Source: Neofusicoccum parvum
Taxonomy: Eukaryota > Ascomycota > Dothideomycetes > Botryosphaeriales > Botryosphaeriaceae
Direction of reading: 5' to 3'
Length of the DNA: 64,000 nucleotides
NCBI GenBank assembly: GCA_020912385.1
Contig: CP087206.1
Coordinates: 868,001 to 932,000 of the forward strand
Below the pieces are notes generated by a model. That model was given only the letters and a program-made list of their open reading frames with translations. It was not told the origin of the DNA and made no database searches. Position numbers and translations under genes: made by a program. Position 1 is the stretch's first letter. Every line of letters begins with the position of its first letter. Shown here piece after piece: positions 1 through 10,776 of this stretch.

Positions 1-3000
1 TTTGAGGATGACCTGACCTTGGATGTGCCGCGAGTGCCGCTGCGGCTGCGCCCACGCGCAGAAGCCACTGCAGGCGAAGCAACCTTGTAGTAACGCTCGT
101 CGTCGAAGCTGTCATTGTTGCTGCTGCTGTACATCGCGGCTTCCTCAGGAGACATGGGAACCGGTGAAGATGGAGAGCGCTTGGCCGGCTTGATGTAGCG
201 GGTGCCGGAGCGTCCACGGGTCTGAGAGGTCTCACGGCCACTTTGTCTACTGGTCCTTCCTACGCGGTCTTTGCTTCCAGCACGGGAACGGCTGGCCTTG
301 CGCGAGTGGTAGTTGGCCTCTTCCAAACTGCTAATGTACTGATCGATGCTCCTGATCTTTGCGCTCTTGACACTGTTGCTCGTCAGCGGTGGGCTCAGCT
401 CCGCGCCGCGACCGCTCAAGAAACCCGACTGCGACGCGGTTGAAGGCGCGTCGCTGGCCTCGACGGTATCCACTACGTCCAGGTAGAGACCGTCTGGCTT
501 CCTGTCTCTTGAGCCATTCCGGTGGCGTGATTCTTGCTTGAGATGCTCAAAAATGCCATGTGCAGGGGATGGCAGCGCATCACTCGCCTTCTTTTTGGGT
601 ACGCTCGGGTCGTACGCAACAGCGCTGAGCAACACTGGTCCTTCCTCCTTCGGCTCCTCCTTAGTGACCTCGATGCTGGGTTGACGGGAGTGTGTGGAAT
701 CTGGGACAACACTGAGGTTGATTTCGATAGACTCAGGCTCTTTGACAGCTGTAGTCGGATACGGAGTCTCTCCGCCTTCCACAATAGGCGTTTCCTGGAT
801 GGGCGTTCCTCTCTGATAGTCGGGCTTGGACGGGAAGCGCTTGCGACCGTAACCTCCGGGAGTCGCAGTACGCGCGGATGATGGCTCCCTCGCGCTTCTG
901 GCGCCCGGATGCAACCAGTTGTTCCCACCGCCGGGTGACAGTGCGGACTGTGCAATGGGTGTGATCCCCTGCGCAGTGCGATCTCCACCTGCGGAAAGAC
1001 CGCTCTGGCCAGCGGCCTCGTTGAAGCTGGTGAAGAGCTTAAGCCCGGACTGCTTGACACGGTTGGGGCCCGCTGATGGAGGAGAAAGAGGTGGGCTAAG
1101 CTGAGAGTCTACCGCCTGGGAATGTTGCGTCTGATAGACCGCTTCTTGCGCTCTGGGTGAACTCCAGGGTTCGGAGGATTCCATGCTGGTGCAGTAGAAG
1201 CAGCGGACTGCGAGCTCCGGTTGGCCGGTGGTGACTGCGACCTCACCCCACTTTCTGACGAGGAAAGATTGCCGTTGCCAGTCGTTGGGGAAAAGAAGAC
1301 AGGTGAGAATGGTGGCTTCAAGGTAGTACTTGCGAGCAACGTAGACCTCCACAGCTTCATTCAATTCGCCAAGGCCGAGAAGAATTGCGACTGCGGGGTG
1401 AATATCTCCTTTCTCGAGCAGTCGTTGAACAAATGCCTCGCCGAGCTTTCGTTGCGAGTTCTGGCCCATCGAGCACAGAGCAAGCAACATCCAGTCAGAG
1501 GAAGTCATCGATTCAGAGCCAATCATAGAGGCCATCAGGTCAGCTCCATTGTCGCCGAGCCATTTCGATAGGAGAACGCCGCTGGCAGAGCCAGAGGGGT
1601 GGTGTTCGACTGGCCAAGTTAGCCGCGGTCCTCAATTCTAGGAGATAAAACTTACACTCTTCGCGAATAAGAAGCTCGACATCCTCTTCCCAGCCAAAAA
1701 CAACGCTCAGCATTTGCTGTCGCAGTTCATCAGGGGTCTTTGCAGCACCCGGCTGGGGCATCCGGAATGGAACATCGCTAAGCCTGGCTTTTGTGAAGGG
1801 GAAGAGATCCATGTCCGCCGTGTTCAGCGTCTCTTCTGGGCTCCTGAGCATTTCCTTTCGTAGCGCAGACGAACCCCTTGACTTGTGAGGTCTTGAGGAT
1901 GATGCGAACGAGGAGGTTGAGCGAATCGACATACTGTCCCGAGCCCTCCAGGAAGAGCCAGACCTGAGTGAGGAACCAGACGAAAATACGGTTCCGTCCG
2001 ATCCCTCAGACGACCGAGAAGAGGGCTTATCATAACGATACAGGTTTCTTCTGGATCCACCTGACGAACGAGAGCTCGTTGAACCACGACTCGAAACGGG
2101 GCTGAGAGGCCCCACACGATCCCGCCTTTCTTCCTCTAGCTGATCCATCTCTTGCGCAATCTTCTGCAATGGTGACATGGAAGACACGCCCTCACCCTCA
2201 CTGCTCTCGTCGAGATAGACTGGCAGGGACGGGACGGCTTCTTGGCGCTCTTGCTGCTGCTGCGGCTGCTGCGACTGCTGCGGCTGATACTGCTGAGGCT
2301 GGAGTAGCTCGTCCTCCTCCTCCTCCTCCTGATGCTGATGCTCCTTCTTCTCTTCAATCGAGTTCGGCGGAGAAGGTGGTGCGTTTGCTGGCACATGCTG
2401 CACATTTGCAACCAGCATAGGGTTCTGGCTGGGATTAAGATCATACTGCTGAACAGTGTGGTTCCGGCCAAGAGTGAACAGTGTGGCTCCGGGGCCAAAG
2501 TTAGCGATGGCCGTGACGCCATCAATGGTCGGGACGACGTCGTAGGTGACTTTCTTGGTACGCACATCCCAGGCGTAGGTCGCGCTGCACAAAAGTAAGC
2601 ATCAATACCAAGCACCATAGCACACGGGCGCTACTGAGACAGTCTTACCCTTCCGAGTGCTGCACGATGCGACCGTTCTTCGACCAGCCGAACCAGCACG
2701 GGCCAGTCTCCCTGTTCTCGGACCGATTGAGAATCCGGATCACGCAGGGCGGATCCGTGTGCGGAGCTTTGGGCACGCTCCAGACGCGAAGATCGCCATC
2801 GCTCGTCTGCGTGGCGAGCATCTCCGACTTCTGCTTCGACGACGAGCCATGCCAGGCGAGGTTGATGATGGGCGACGGGGCCTTCGGGGTGGTGAGCGTG
2901 TGCAGGATGGTGAAGGCGGGCTGCAGGGTGACGATCAGAATAGAGCCGTTCTGGAAGCTGTAGCCGCCGTTAGCGATCGAAACCTCGGGCGGGCCGCAGA

Positions 3001-3627
3001 GGCCAGAGCTCCCGTTCATACCCAATTGCAAACGTGCGGCAGTCGGCGGCGGGCGCCAGCGCGGTGATGGGGTCGAAAATGGTCCGCGCGGAGATGTGCT
3101 CAGAGGTCGAGGGCTCGAAGAGGATCACGTTGCCCTGCGCGTTGCCTGGTGGCGCATTAGCATGCGGCGGCGCCGCCGAGAGCGCATGACGGTTGGCGGT
3201 CGGGCTGCAGCTTACCGAAGGCGACGTTCCCATTCCGCATGAACGTTGCAACGTTTATCTGCTCGTAGGCGGCGAAGCGCGCGACCTCGTCGCCGGTGAG
3301 GAGGTCCCAGACAATGGCGGTGTTGCCGACGTCGTAGCTCACCACCAGCCGCCCAGCGCCCCGCTCGCTCACGTTGTCGACGGCAATCCACGCCACGTCC
3401 TCGCGGTGCAGCGACAGGCGCCGCTCAATGGCCAATGTGTCATGGTGCAGGCAGAGGATGACGTTGCGCTGGGCGTACAGGAAGAAGGAAGCGGTGGCGG
3501 CGCAGGGCTCGAACTCGGCGGCCTTGGGCGTTATGCTGGGCGCGGGCGGTGGGAGGGACGACTTCTCGTCACGCTTGGAGCTGCTGCGCGACGTCGAGCG
3601 GTGTCGTCGCAGCTGGCCGGCCGACAT
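1..3627 (-). CDS. Large WD40-repeat protein, 3' end outside window
   Basis: Five exons are visible: 3627-3216, 3145-3022, 2957-2649, 2584-1656 and 1609 to the left edge; the introns have GT-AG ends and compatible phases, giving at least 1127 residues. The start ATG at 3627 opens MSAGQLRRHRSTSRSSSK. Residues about 40-350 read as WD40-like blades (for example AIVWDLLTGDEVARF, GDLRVWSVPKAP, YAWDVRTKKVTYDV). Then comes a long disordered part rich in Gln, Glu and Ser (HQHQEEEE, poly-Q, SSRSSGGSRR) and a helical, TPR/solenoid-like part (HPAVAILLGLGELNEAVEVY, TTGQPELAVRCFYC). The tail is Ser/Arg/Pro-rich and still open at base 1. A WD40 propeller followed by an alpha-solenoid is typical of scaffold proteins (Gemin5, SEA or coat-type), but I cannot assign an ortholog. 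Intron 1610-1655 is placed at TTGGCCAG because that keeps the frame and has a CTAAC branch site. Confidence 0.85.
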
Positions 3628-6315
3628 GGCGCCTGGGTCTGCTGGGAGAGTGAGCTTGGGTGAGCAGGCTCCGGCGCGGTGGACGGGGGACCATCTAGGT
3701 GCGGTGGAGAGGAGGGAGCGAGAAGAGCCGGAAATAGAACGGGGTTCGAGGGCGGCGGCGCGCTATGTATATCGGGGGATTTCGAGCGCGGACGAGACTT
3801 ACAAGCCAGCCTCTGGAAGGCGGTAACGCTGGACCGCACGCGTCTGTGACTGGGCTGCCGTGTCGGGAGTCTTGTGCATGCGCCGCTGGGATGGTTGTGC
3901 AAAGCAGGTCTTTCAGCGCGGGCTTGCAGCTTGGGTTAGAATAAGAGCGAGGAGCAGCAGCGTAGCAGAAAAGGGCTCCGCCGGCTAGGACATGCAGCAT
4001 GCAATCGAACGAAAATCGAATCAGAGCCCGGCGCTTGCACGCGGACAAGGTGTGCGGATATGCGCCGGCTGGGATGCACGAATAGACTTGATACTCGGCA
4101 GCCACTCTCGTGACAGGGCGACAGTCGGGCGAGCAGCCGGCCGGGGGGCGTCTTTAAAGAGAAGCAAGGCGCCTAATCGCAAAATCTGCGCGCGACTCCG
4201 TCTGGCGGTCGGCGGGCGGAGGGCGGCAGGCGGGCTCTGCGGGCGACTCGACGGGCTGGCGGGCGTCTCGTGCCATTTCCCGGCCGCCCAGTCGGCCGCC
4301 GCGATAGTCACACAGACTGGTTCCACGCGTGTTCACGGCCAGTTAATCCACAGCGGGCATGCTTGGCCAGTGTGATAGTTCAGGAACATGCGTCGAATCA
4401 TCGTCGCGCATCGCGCTGCAGCAAGCAGCGGGCGCTTCGAGAGCCCCGGACCGCACCAGGGCACCGCCTCTAGCGCCGCGTGCGCGCCCAATCAGCGCGC
4501 GCCCTGCCCACGGCCTACCCGGCGCGGTGGGCACGGCCTGCATGGGCTGCACATCAGCCAGGGAGACGCGCCCGCGCCGGCCACCTCTCGCCGTCGCCAG
4601 CAGCCCAGCCGCAGCAGGCGTGCGGCTCGCCAGCGATAAATAGACACTGGCCGGCCGCGCGCGCCTGGCCCCGCGTGCGTGGCGCAGCGGCGCGCACATA
4701 AACCACCGCTTGCCGCCGTGCCCGATGCGCGGTGTGTCGTACAGTCGATCGTGCCTGAGCAACCCACCGCGTCGCGCGGACCGCCTTTTCGCAGCTCCTT
4801 TCCAAGGCGGCGGCTGCGGGAGCCCGGCAGACAGGCGCGTTCATCAATCATGATCTGGTTTTTGCGCCAGCAAGACCGTTTTCCTGCTGCCGCATGACGT
4901 GGCTGCCGCCGCCCAACAGCGTGCGCTCGCGAAAAATTAATGGGCCCGCAGCGTGCGGTGTACGTGTGGCAGAGCCGCCGTTCAACGGTTACAAGACGCC
5001 CGCCGTCCAGCCAGCCATCGGCCGCGGACGCGGTGCGGGGGCGTGCTGGAGCGGGCGCGAGGCGAGCAGAGAGGGGACCTGTTTTATGCGAGCATGGGTG
5101 TTTCTGCCAATGCCAGTTGTTTTTCCCTTCGGCCTCGACCTGCACCGCCAGCTGGCCGCTCATATTGGTGCAGCAGCCAGCACCCGGCCTCCGATCGCCG
5201 GTTTGGAGTAGAGCACGTCGCTCCGCCCGCTCGCGACGACGGGCTCAACCTTGTGGATCCTGCCCATGCGCGCACCTGTGTGACTTGCAGCGGCCAATGC
5301 GCCGTGCCCGTTCCAACGCGGCGCTGCGGTTGGGCAAGCGCGCGCGCGGGGACGGGGAAAGGAAGCAATCTGTCATGGCCGTCAGGCATGAATGAGTCGG
5401 CGCCGGCACCAAGGGGCATCTTATCGTAGCCACTCGATCTGGTATACGAGGCAAATATCACGAAGGAACCGAGAGCTGCTGCGATCATTGTGTGTGATTT
5501 CTCTGCTCTGCATTTCACAGGGCGTTTAAGCGCCCACACTAGCCGCTACCCTGCCGCCGCGCTCGCTCCCTTCCCGCTTCCCCTCCAAGCCCGTGTGGCC
5601 TGGCCCGGCGGCTTCCCTCGTGCTTCTGGAACTTCCTCCACCCTGAAGCGATAAAAGTAGACATGCCTCTCCGAAGTCCGGCCCGGGGCACGGCTGGTCG
5701 GGCGGCCATTCATAAGCCCGCCCGGCTCCTGCCTCCAGGGCTCATCCCTTCCCTGCCGCCCCTTTGGGCCGTGCTATTGAGAAATGGCGACAAAATAGAC
5801 TGTGACGGAGCGATCCAGATCTTCAGCTAGAGCCCGGGACTCTCGCCCCGGCCCGGGATGACTGTGACGAGGGCGAGCCGTATCACAGCGGCGTCTCGTC
5901 TATGCAGTGCTGCGCGTGTGCGTGGCGTGTGGAGCAATGCGCGTCTCGCCGTGCGCGCGTCGTGAGTAAGAGTCGCTGGATGGGATGGTGGGGATGCGCA
6001 GCACGCCATGTGTCGGTGTGCTGCCGCCGTGGAAGTGACGTCCGCTTTGTGCTGATCACAATTGTGTAGCGAGCGGCACGCCTCATTTAAGAGCGTGCGA
6101 CCTCCGACGCGGCGGACCTGGCGGTAACCTGGGGCGTGGTACTGCATGTGTCGTATGGAAAAATGGGGTATCATTCGTAGAAAGTCGGAAGAAGTCTCCG
6201 GAATAGGTAAACCGATGTGTGCCAATCATGCTGCAAGATTATGTCAGCGCTGGTCGCGAGCTGAAGCCTGATGCAAGCTTACCTTGAATTATCGATGATT
6301 AGGTGAGAGTATTGC
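3628..6315. other. Gene-free intergenic stretch (about 2.7 kb)
   Basis: This lies between the 5' end of the WD40 gene and the 3' end of the small Ser-rich gene. It is GC-rich, and open frames exist on both strands, but they are Arg/Ala/Pro-rich, overlap one another and show no recognisable family. It presumably holds the WD40 gene promoter and the 3' UTR of the next gene. I see no RNA gene. Confidence 0.6.
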
Positions 6316-6747
6316 TCACTCGGGAGCCTTCTCGGGCGACTCCGAAATGGGACTCATCGGCTTGGAAGGGCGCCTTTGCTTCTTCGAGCTGGCCCTGCGC
6401 TTCTTGGGGGTGGCGTAGAGCGGGAGAAGAGGCTGAGCGACCTGCTGCGGCATCTGGGGCACGCGGGGCGGTGCGGGGGCCTCCTCGAGGAGAGGAGCGC
6501 CGCCCAGCAGGTCGTCGCCGAAGAGGTCCTCGTCGCTGATGTAGGAGCTGGGCGTGTTGTTGCGGTAGGCGCCAGAGCCGAAGCAGTTGCCGGTCGGCCA
6601 GCTCGGGTACGCGCAGGAGTAACCCGACGGCGAGGAGCCGGAGATGTCCCGAGGAGAGCTCGAGAGCGAGGAGCTGTTTGAGGAAGCCATGGAGAAAGTG
6701 GAGCGCGGGGACGACGACGCTGAGGAGGACGGCGAGTTGATATTCAT
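6316..6747 (-). CDS. Small Ser-rich conserved-looking protein (143 aa)
   Basis: A single-exon ORF of 143 residues starts at ATG 6747. The N-terminal third is almost all Ser/Pro/Asn (MNINSPSSSASSSP). Next comes a compact aromatic/Gly segment (YPSWPTGNCFGSG), then SSYISDEDLF and an acidic patch, and a basic C-terminus (TPKKRRASSKKQRRPSK) that looks like a nuclear localisation signal. I recall similar short proteins with a YPSWP...SYISDEDL core in other ascomycetes, but no function. No transmembrane segment or signal peptide is visible. Just after the stop the transcript strand reads AAGGTAAGC, a good 5' splice site, so a 3'-UTR intron or alternative C-terminus is possible. It is flanked by unusually long gene-free DNA. 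Confidence 0.75.
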   Translation of the reverse strand: MNINSPSSSASSSPRSTFSMASSNSSSLSSSPRDISGSSPSGYSCAYPSWPTGNCFGSGAYRNNTPSSYISDEDLFGDDLLGGAPLLEEAPAPPRVPQMPQQVAQPLLPLYATPKKRRASSKKQRRPSKPMSPISESPEKAPE

Positions 6748-9700
6748 GGTGGCGTCGACGCGTAAACACGCGGAGCGGGCTGTGCGAGCAGGGCGAGCTG
6801 AGGCGGCAGTGGGATGGTGGCCGTGTGGGGGAGCAGGAGCGACCAGTATAAATGCGTGGTAGGTGCTCTCGTGGACAAGTGGTCGAGGGCCGCGTGAGTG
6901 TGATAGAGGCAGGCTGGCGTCTGGGTGGGAGCTTTAGGGAGCAATCATACGGACGGGGCGCGTGTATATATTCAGCGGCCAGGCGGACACAAGGATGATA
7001 CGGTAGTGTTGTTTGCTTTGCTACGCCACAAACCCAGAACCTGGCAGGCGAAGCAAAATTTAGCCCTGGAGCAAAGGGAGCGAAATGCGGTGACTCGCAC
7101 GCACCATTCACCGCCGTGTATGTTTCGCATGGAATTGGCTGGCGGACCGCTGTTTGGAACCCAGGGCGGCCGGGGCGCATGTGGCACTCTGCAGACCGCT
7201 CCGGCGAGAAGCTCCCACTTTGCGCCAGATGACCCTGGAACGATTCCCGCCCACACCGGCGGTGGGCCCCGTGTTCGCCCGCCCGCCGCAGCGCCTCCCA
7301 CCCGGCCGGCGGATGACTGTGATCGGCCGGGCTGTGACTCCCCGAGCGTAGCAGCTGCGCCGCGGTGCACGCAGGCTGCCACACGGGATGACTCTACACT
7401 GACACGTCTCAGCATCACTCAGCAGCGCGCGCCGCGCTGGCCGTGCTGGCATGCTGCTGGCATGCGCAGGTCGCGTTGGCAGCCTGGCGACGCAGCAGCA
7501 AACAAGGCGGCCATCCCGCGACGGTCGCGCCCCCACAGCGACAAGGGCCGACTCGTAGCAGGTGGAGAGCCTGCCACCGATGACGACTTGCAAATTAGTA
7601 TACAAGATCTCATCTCGGGTGCTATCGGCCGCACAGGGTTTCGCGCCGCCCGCGCATGCTCAATTTGCGATATCGTCGCCGTCGGCCGGCGGGAGCGGCA
7701 CCCGTGGCCACGACGCCTTGCGCCTGCGCGGCATGAAGCGCACGCGGGGCCTGGGAACGTCGCACCGCACAGCCTGTCCGCGACGGCAAGCTCTGCCCTG
7801 CGGAATGTGCTGGAGCAAACTCAGCCGGAAAACCGCTGGCGCAGCTCGGCGTTCGGGCGGACTGTCTGGACCCTGAGGAGCCAGGTTCCGAGATTTCTTC
7901 TAGGCCTGCCCCGTTGCAGTTAAGTCGCGGAGCGCTTGTGTGCGCTTTCTCCGTCTGATCTGTAGCAAGGAGGAGTTGCTCCGCGTCGCAGTGCGGAGAA
8001 AGACTGGGCACGCAGCTGCGCGCCGCCTTCTGACAGCGCTGTTTGATCGCTGTGATCAGCCGTCGGCTCCTCAGCAGGCTGCCTGGCAGCCTGCAGGTGT
8101 CGCACAAGATGCACATCTCTCTCGCTTCCGGGAACAGATTCCCAGGGGCCCCAAGGGAGGCAATCCAGCTGCCCCGGGGGGCGAGCTGGCAGCCGCTTCG
8201 GGGAATCCGCGCCACCGGAGAGGAGCCTGAACCTCGGGTTACCAGACTTCGGCATCAGAATGGAGCGGCTGGCAACCATCGGCCAGGGCTGGCCCGCAGC
8301 TGTCAGCCGTCTCGCGACGCCGACTCGGTCCTACTGCTCCAAGCTGAACCACTGCAAAGCATGGTCGCCGGTGAGTTTCGTAAAACGTGGCTGCAGGGTG
8401 CCAGCCGTGCCAGCCACGCGAGCGGCCTTCACTGCGCGCTTCTGGAAAACGATTTCACGCGGAAAAGGTGTTTTCCAGAAAAACCTTAACCCACGCTACC
8501 AGCAGACCGCCTGCCGCACCTGCATATCCGCCGCGCTGTACACGCCGCGCGGGGGCAGCAGCCGGCGGTTGCTGGTTGTGTGGTCGCTATCGGCGGGCAG
8601 CGCGCCATGAGAACCACGGAACCACAGCTGCCCCCCGCGGGAGATCCTTGAGCGCACGTTGCGAGCGAGGCGGTCCGTCCAGCGCTGTCGCGTCGCGCGA
8701 GCGGCCGTGCGTGGAAGCTGCCGAGGGGCGTCATGATCGCCCTGGCGTGCTGGAGGATCCGCGTCCCGCTCGGCCACCTGAAGGCTTCCCGAGCAGGCCG
8801 CGATAGCCCTTATCCGACACGGCTCTTCGAGAAAAATTCGCGTGCAGCGGCTCTCTCGCTGTGCCCACCACGGCCAACGGCAACCACAGGCGCTTGCGGA
8901 GATGAAACGGGCGGTGATGACGACATGGCCCGCTGGCACTGCTTCACCAGCCCACTTGGACCCTTACGCGCGCACGGCGACGGTGGGGCGGTGAATCCGG
9001 CTGAGTCAAGCGTTGACCCTGAGATGCAACGTCCGCGAACATGGCAAACATGACTTGCTGGACGCGGATTCCGTCGACGTCCAGATCAGCATCCTGCAGA
9101 AAGCTATGAAGCTACAAATAATGTCGCAGGCCCACCGGTCAGCCTCCTTGCGCGTCTCCTGCCTCCCGCCGTCTGCTGCAGGAGGTCCCTATTCAGCCCT
9201 AAGGCCGCACTAAGACGTCTAAGGCAGACGGACGCGGCAGGCGTGCGGCGGGCGGCTAACAGCACGGAAGAACCGAAAAATCCGACACCGAGGGTTACAT
9301 GTGGGTTATTGGCGGAGACAGCGGCGGAGTGCACGGCGAAGCGGCGCAGTAGCGGAGCAGGGGGCCTCCACCAGCCACACCCCCAAAGCAGGGTCCCTGG
9401 GCCGCTCTTTTCTCGGTCGAGCCAACCCTCGTCCGGATGACCTCACCCATCGCCATGCGCGCCGCGGGCGGCACGCCGAGGCGGGAAGGAATTTTTTAAC
9501 TAACTCAACGCCAACCTCCATCCAGGCCCTTTGGCCCTGGAAGACGGCGAATTTCGCGTGGGAATGATGCAGTCCCGCAGGTTGCCACGCGACGCAAACA
9601 CGAGATTTTCTTCGGGATCGCCAAACTCTATGCACGCTTTACTCTTGGTTGACGTCTTCCAGTGTCGCAGAACTACTGCTCATACAGGACCTCCTGCGGA

Positions 9701-10776
9701 GACCCCAGACGGCAACGTGGGCAGGAAAACAAGACCCAGGAAATTTCGCGGGGCACAGCTAAAAGACAGACGAAAGTAAAACGCGCCTCGTCTCGACGTT
9801 CTTGTCGCCTCTGAACAACCTGTTTGCCTTTCTCGCTTTCTCGTCCCCGTCATCCTTCATTCTTCTGGCTTTTTGGTGGCGCCCACGAGGCGAAAAGAAC
9901 ACCGTCAATCCGCCAATCCCTCCACCAGACGAGTCGTGCAGCCGGCAGTTTGCGCGAAAAACACTGCACCCTGGTCATATCCAATCCACTCTGACGTAGG
10001 CAGTTGAAGCAGTTGTCCGGGTGCACGAATAATGCTTCGGAATTCGCACCACAGCTATCCGGAGGACTGCTTCAACTACCCACGCAGGTTTGCAAGTCGC
10101 GCAACAACCGTCGGCTGCTGTTGCGCCCCCTTGGACCCTGAAGCCACGGACCATCCCCGAGCAACACCGCACGGAGCTCCACGAACCAGACTCAAACTTC
10201 AGACGTTCGAGGCTGTCTCGCGCGCGTTGTTGGCTCGCGCGCCGGCTGCCACGCTGTCGCGCGGTCCGTCCGCCGTTTCTTGTCTCGCTTGACGGCCGTG
10301 CCGAGGAGACAGAAAAAACGTGGTAAGTCAATTTTTAGATTAGGCAGGATGGCGGTGGGCGGCTAGAAGCGATGACGCAGTGGCCGTTTTCACATGAAAT
10401 CGCCCATTACTCGCCGTACGTTTGACCGGGCACGTCCCTCCTTCTCCCCGAGCAACCCAAGGTCCGTGTCGTTGTTTCTGCCGTTGTTTCTTCATCCCCC
10501 TTCATCTAGCGAAAACGCCCTGGTAAAACTTATGCGCTGGACAGCATGCGCGCCCCTTTTTCATGCGTGATGCACGTCTCTCTATGCGCGTCTGCGTGTT
10601 TTACCGGTCGAGATGCCGGCGTTTCTACCCGCATAAACAAGTGTGCATGATGTTCTGGAACTTGTTTTTGCTGGCAATCCTTCATTAAGTAGTTTTCGTT
10701 TTCAAAGCCTATATACGCCAGCGCCAAGAGAATATGTAGTCGCCCGGAGAACAAGGAGACGGGAGGAGAAGACGAC
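6748..10776. other. Gene-free intergenic stretch (about 4 kb)
   Basis: The upstream region of the small Ser-rich gene meets the 3' side of the methyltransferase gene here. A TATATA sequence near 6963-6970 lies about 215 bp upstream of the small gene's ATG on its strand. The longest frames (for example plus 6925-7923) are Arg/Pro/Ala-rich, lack any motif I recognise and look like chance frames in GC-rich DNA. The length suggests a complex promoter or an unannotated non-coding transcript, but nothing direct shows either. Confidence 0.55.

Noticed and set aside
6925..7923. 332-codon plus-strand frame and overlapping minus frames
   Set aside because: Low-complexity composition, no motif, and several strands and frames open at once: chance frames in GC-rich DNA.
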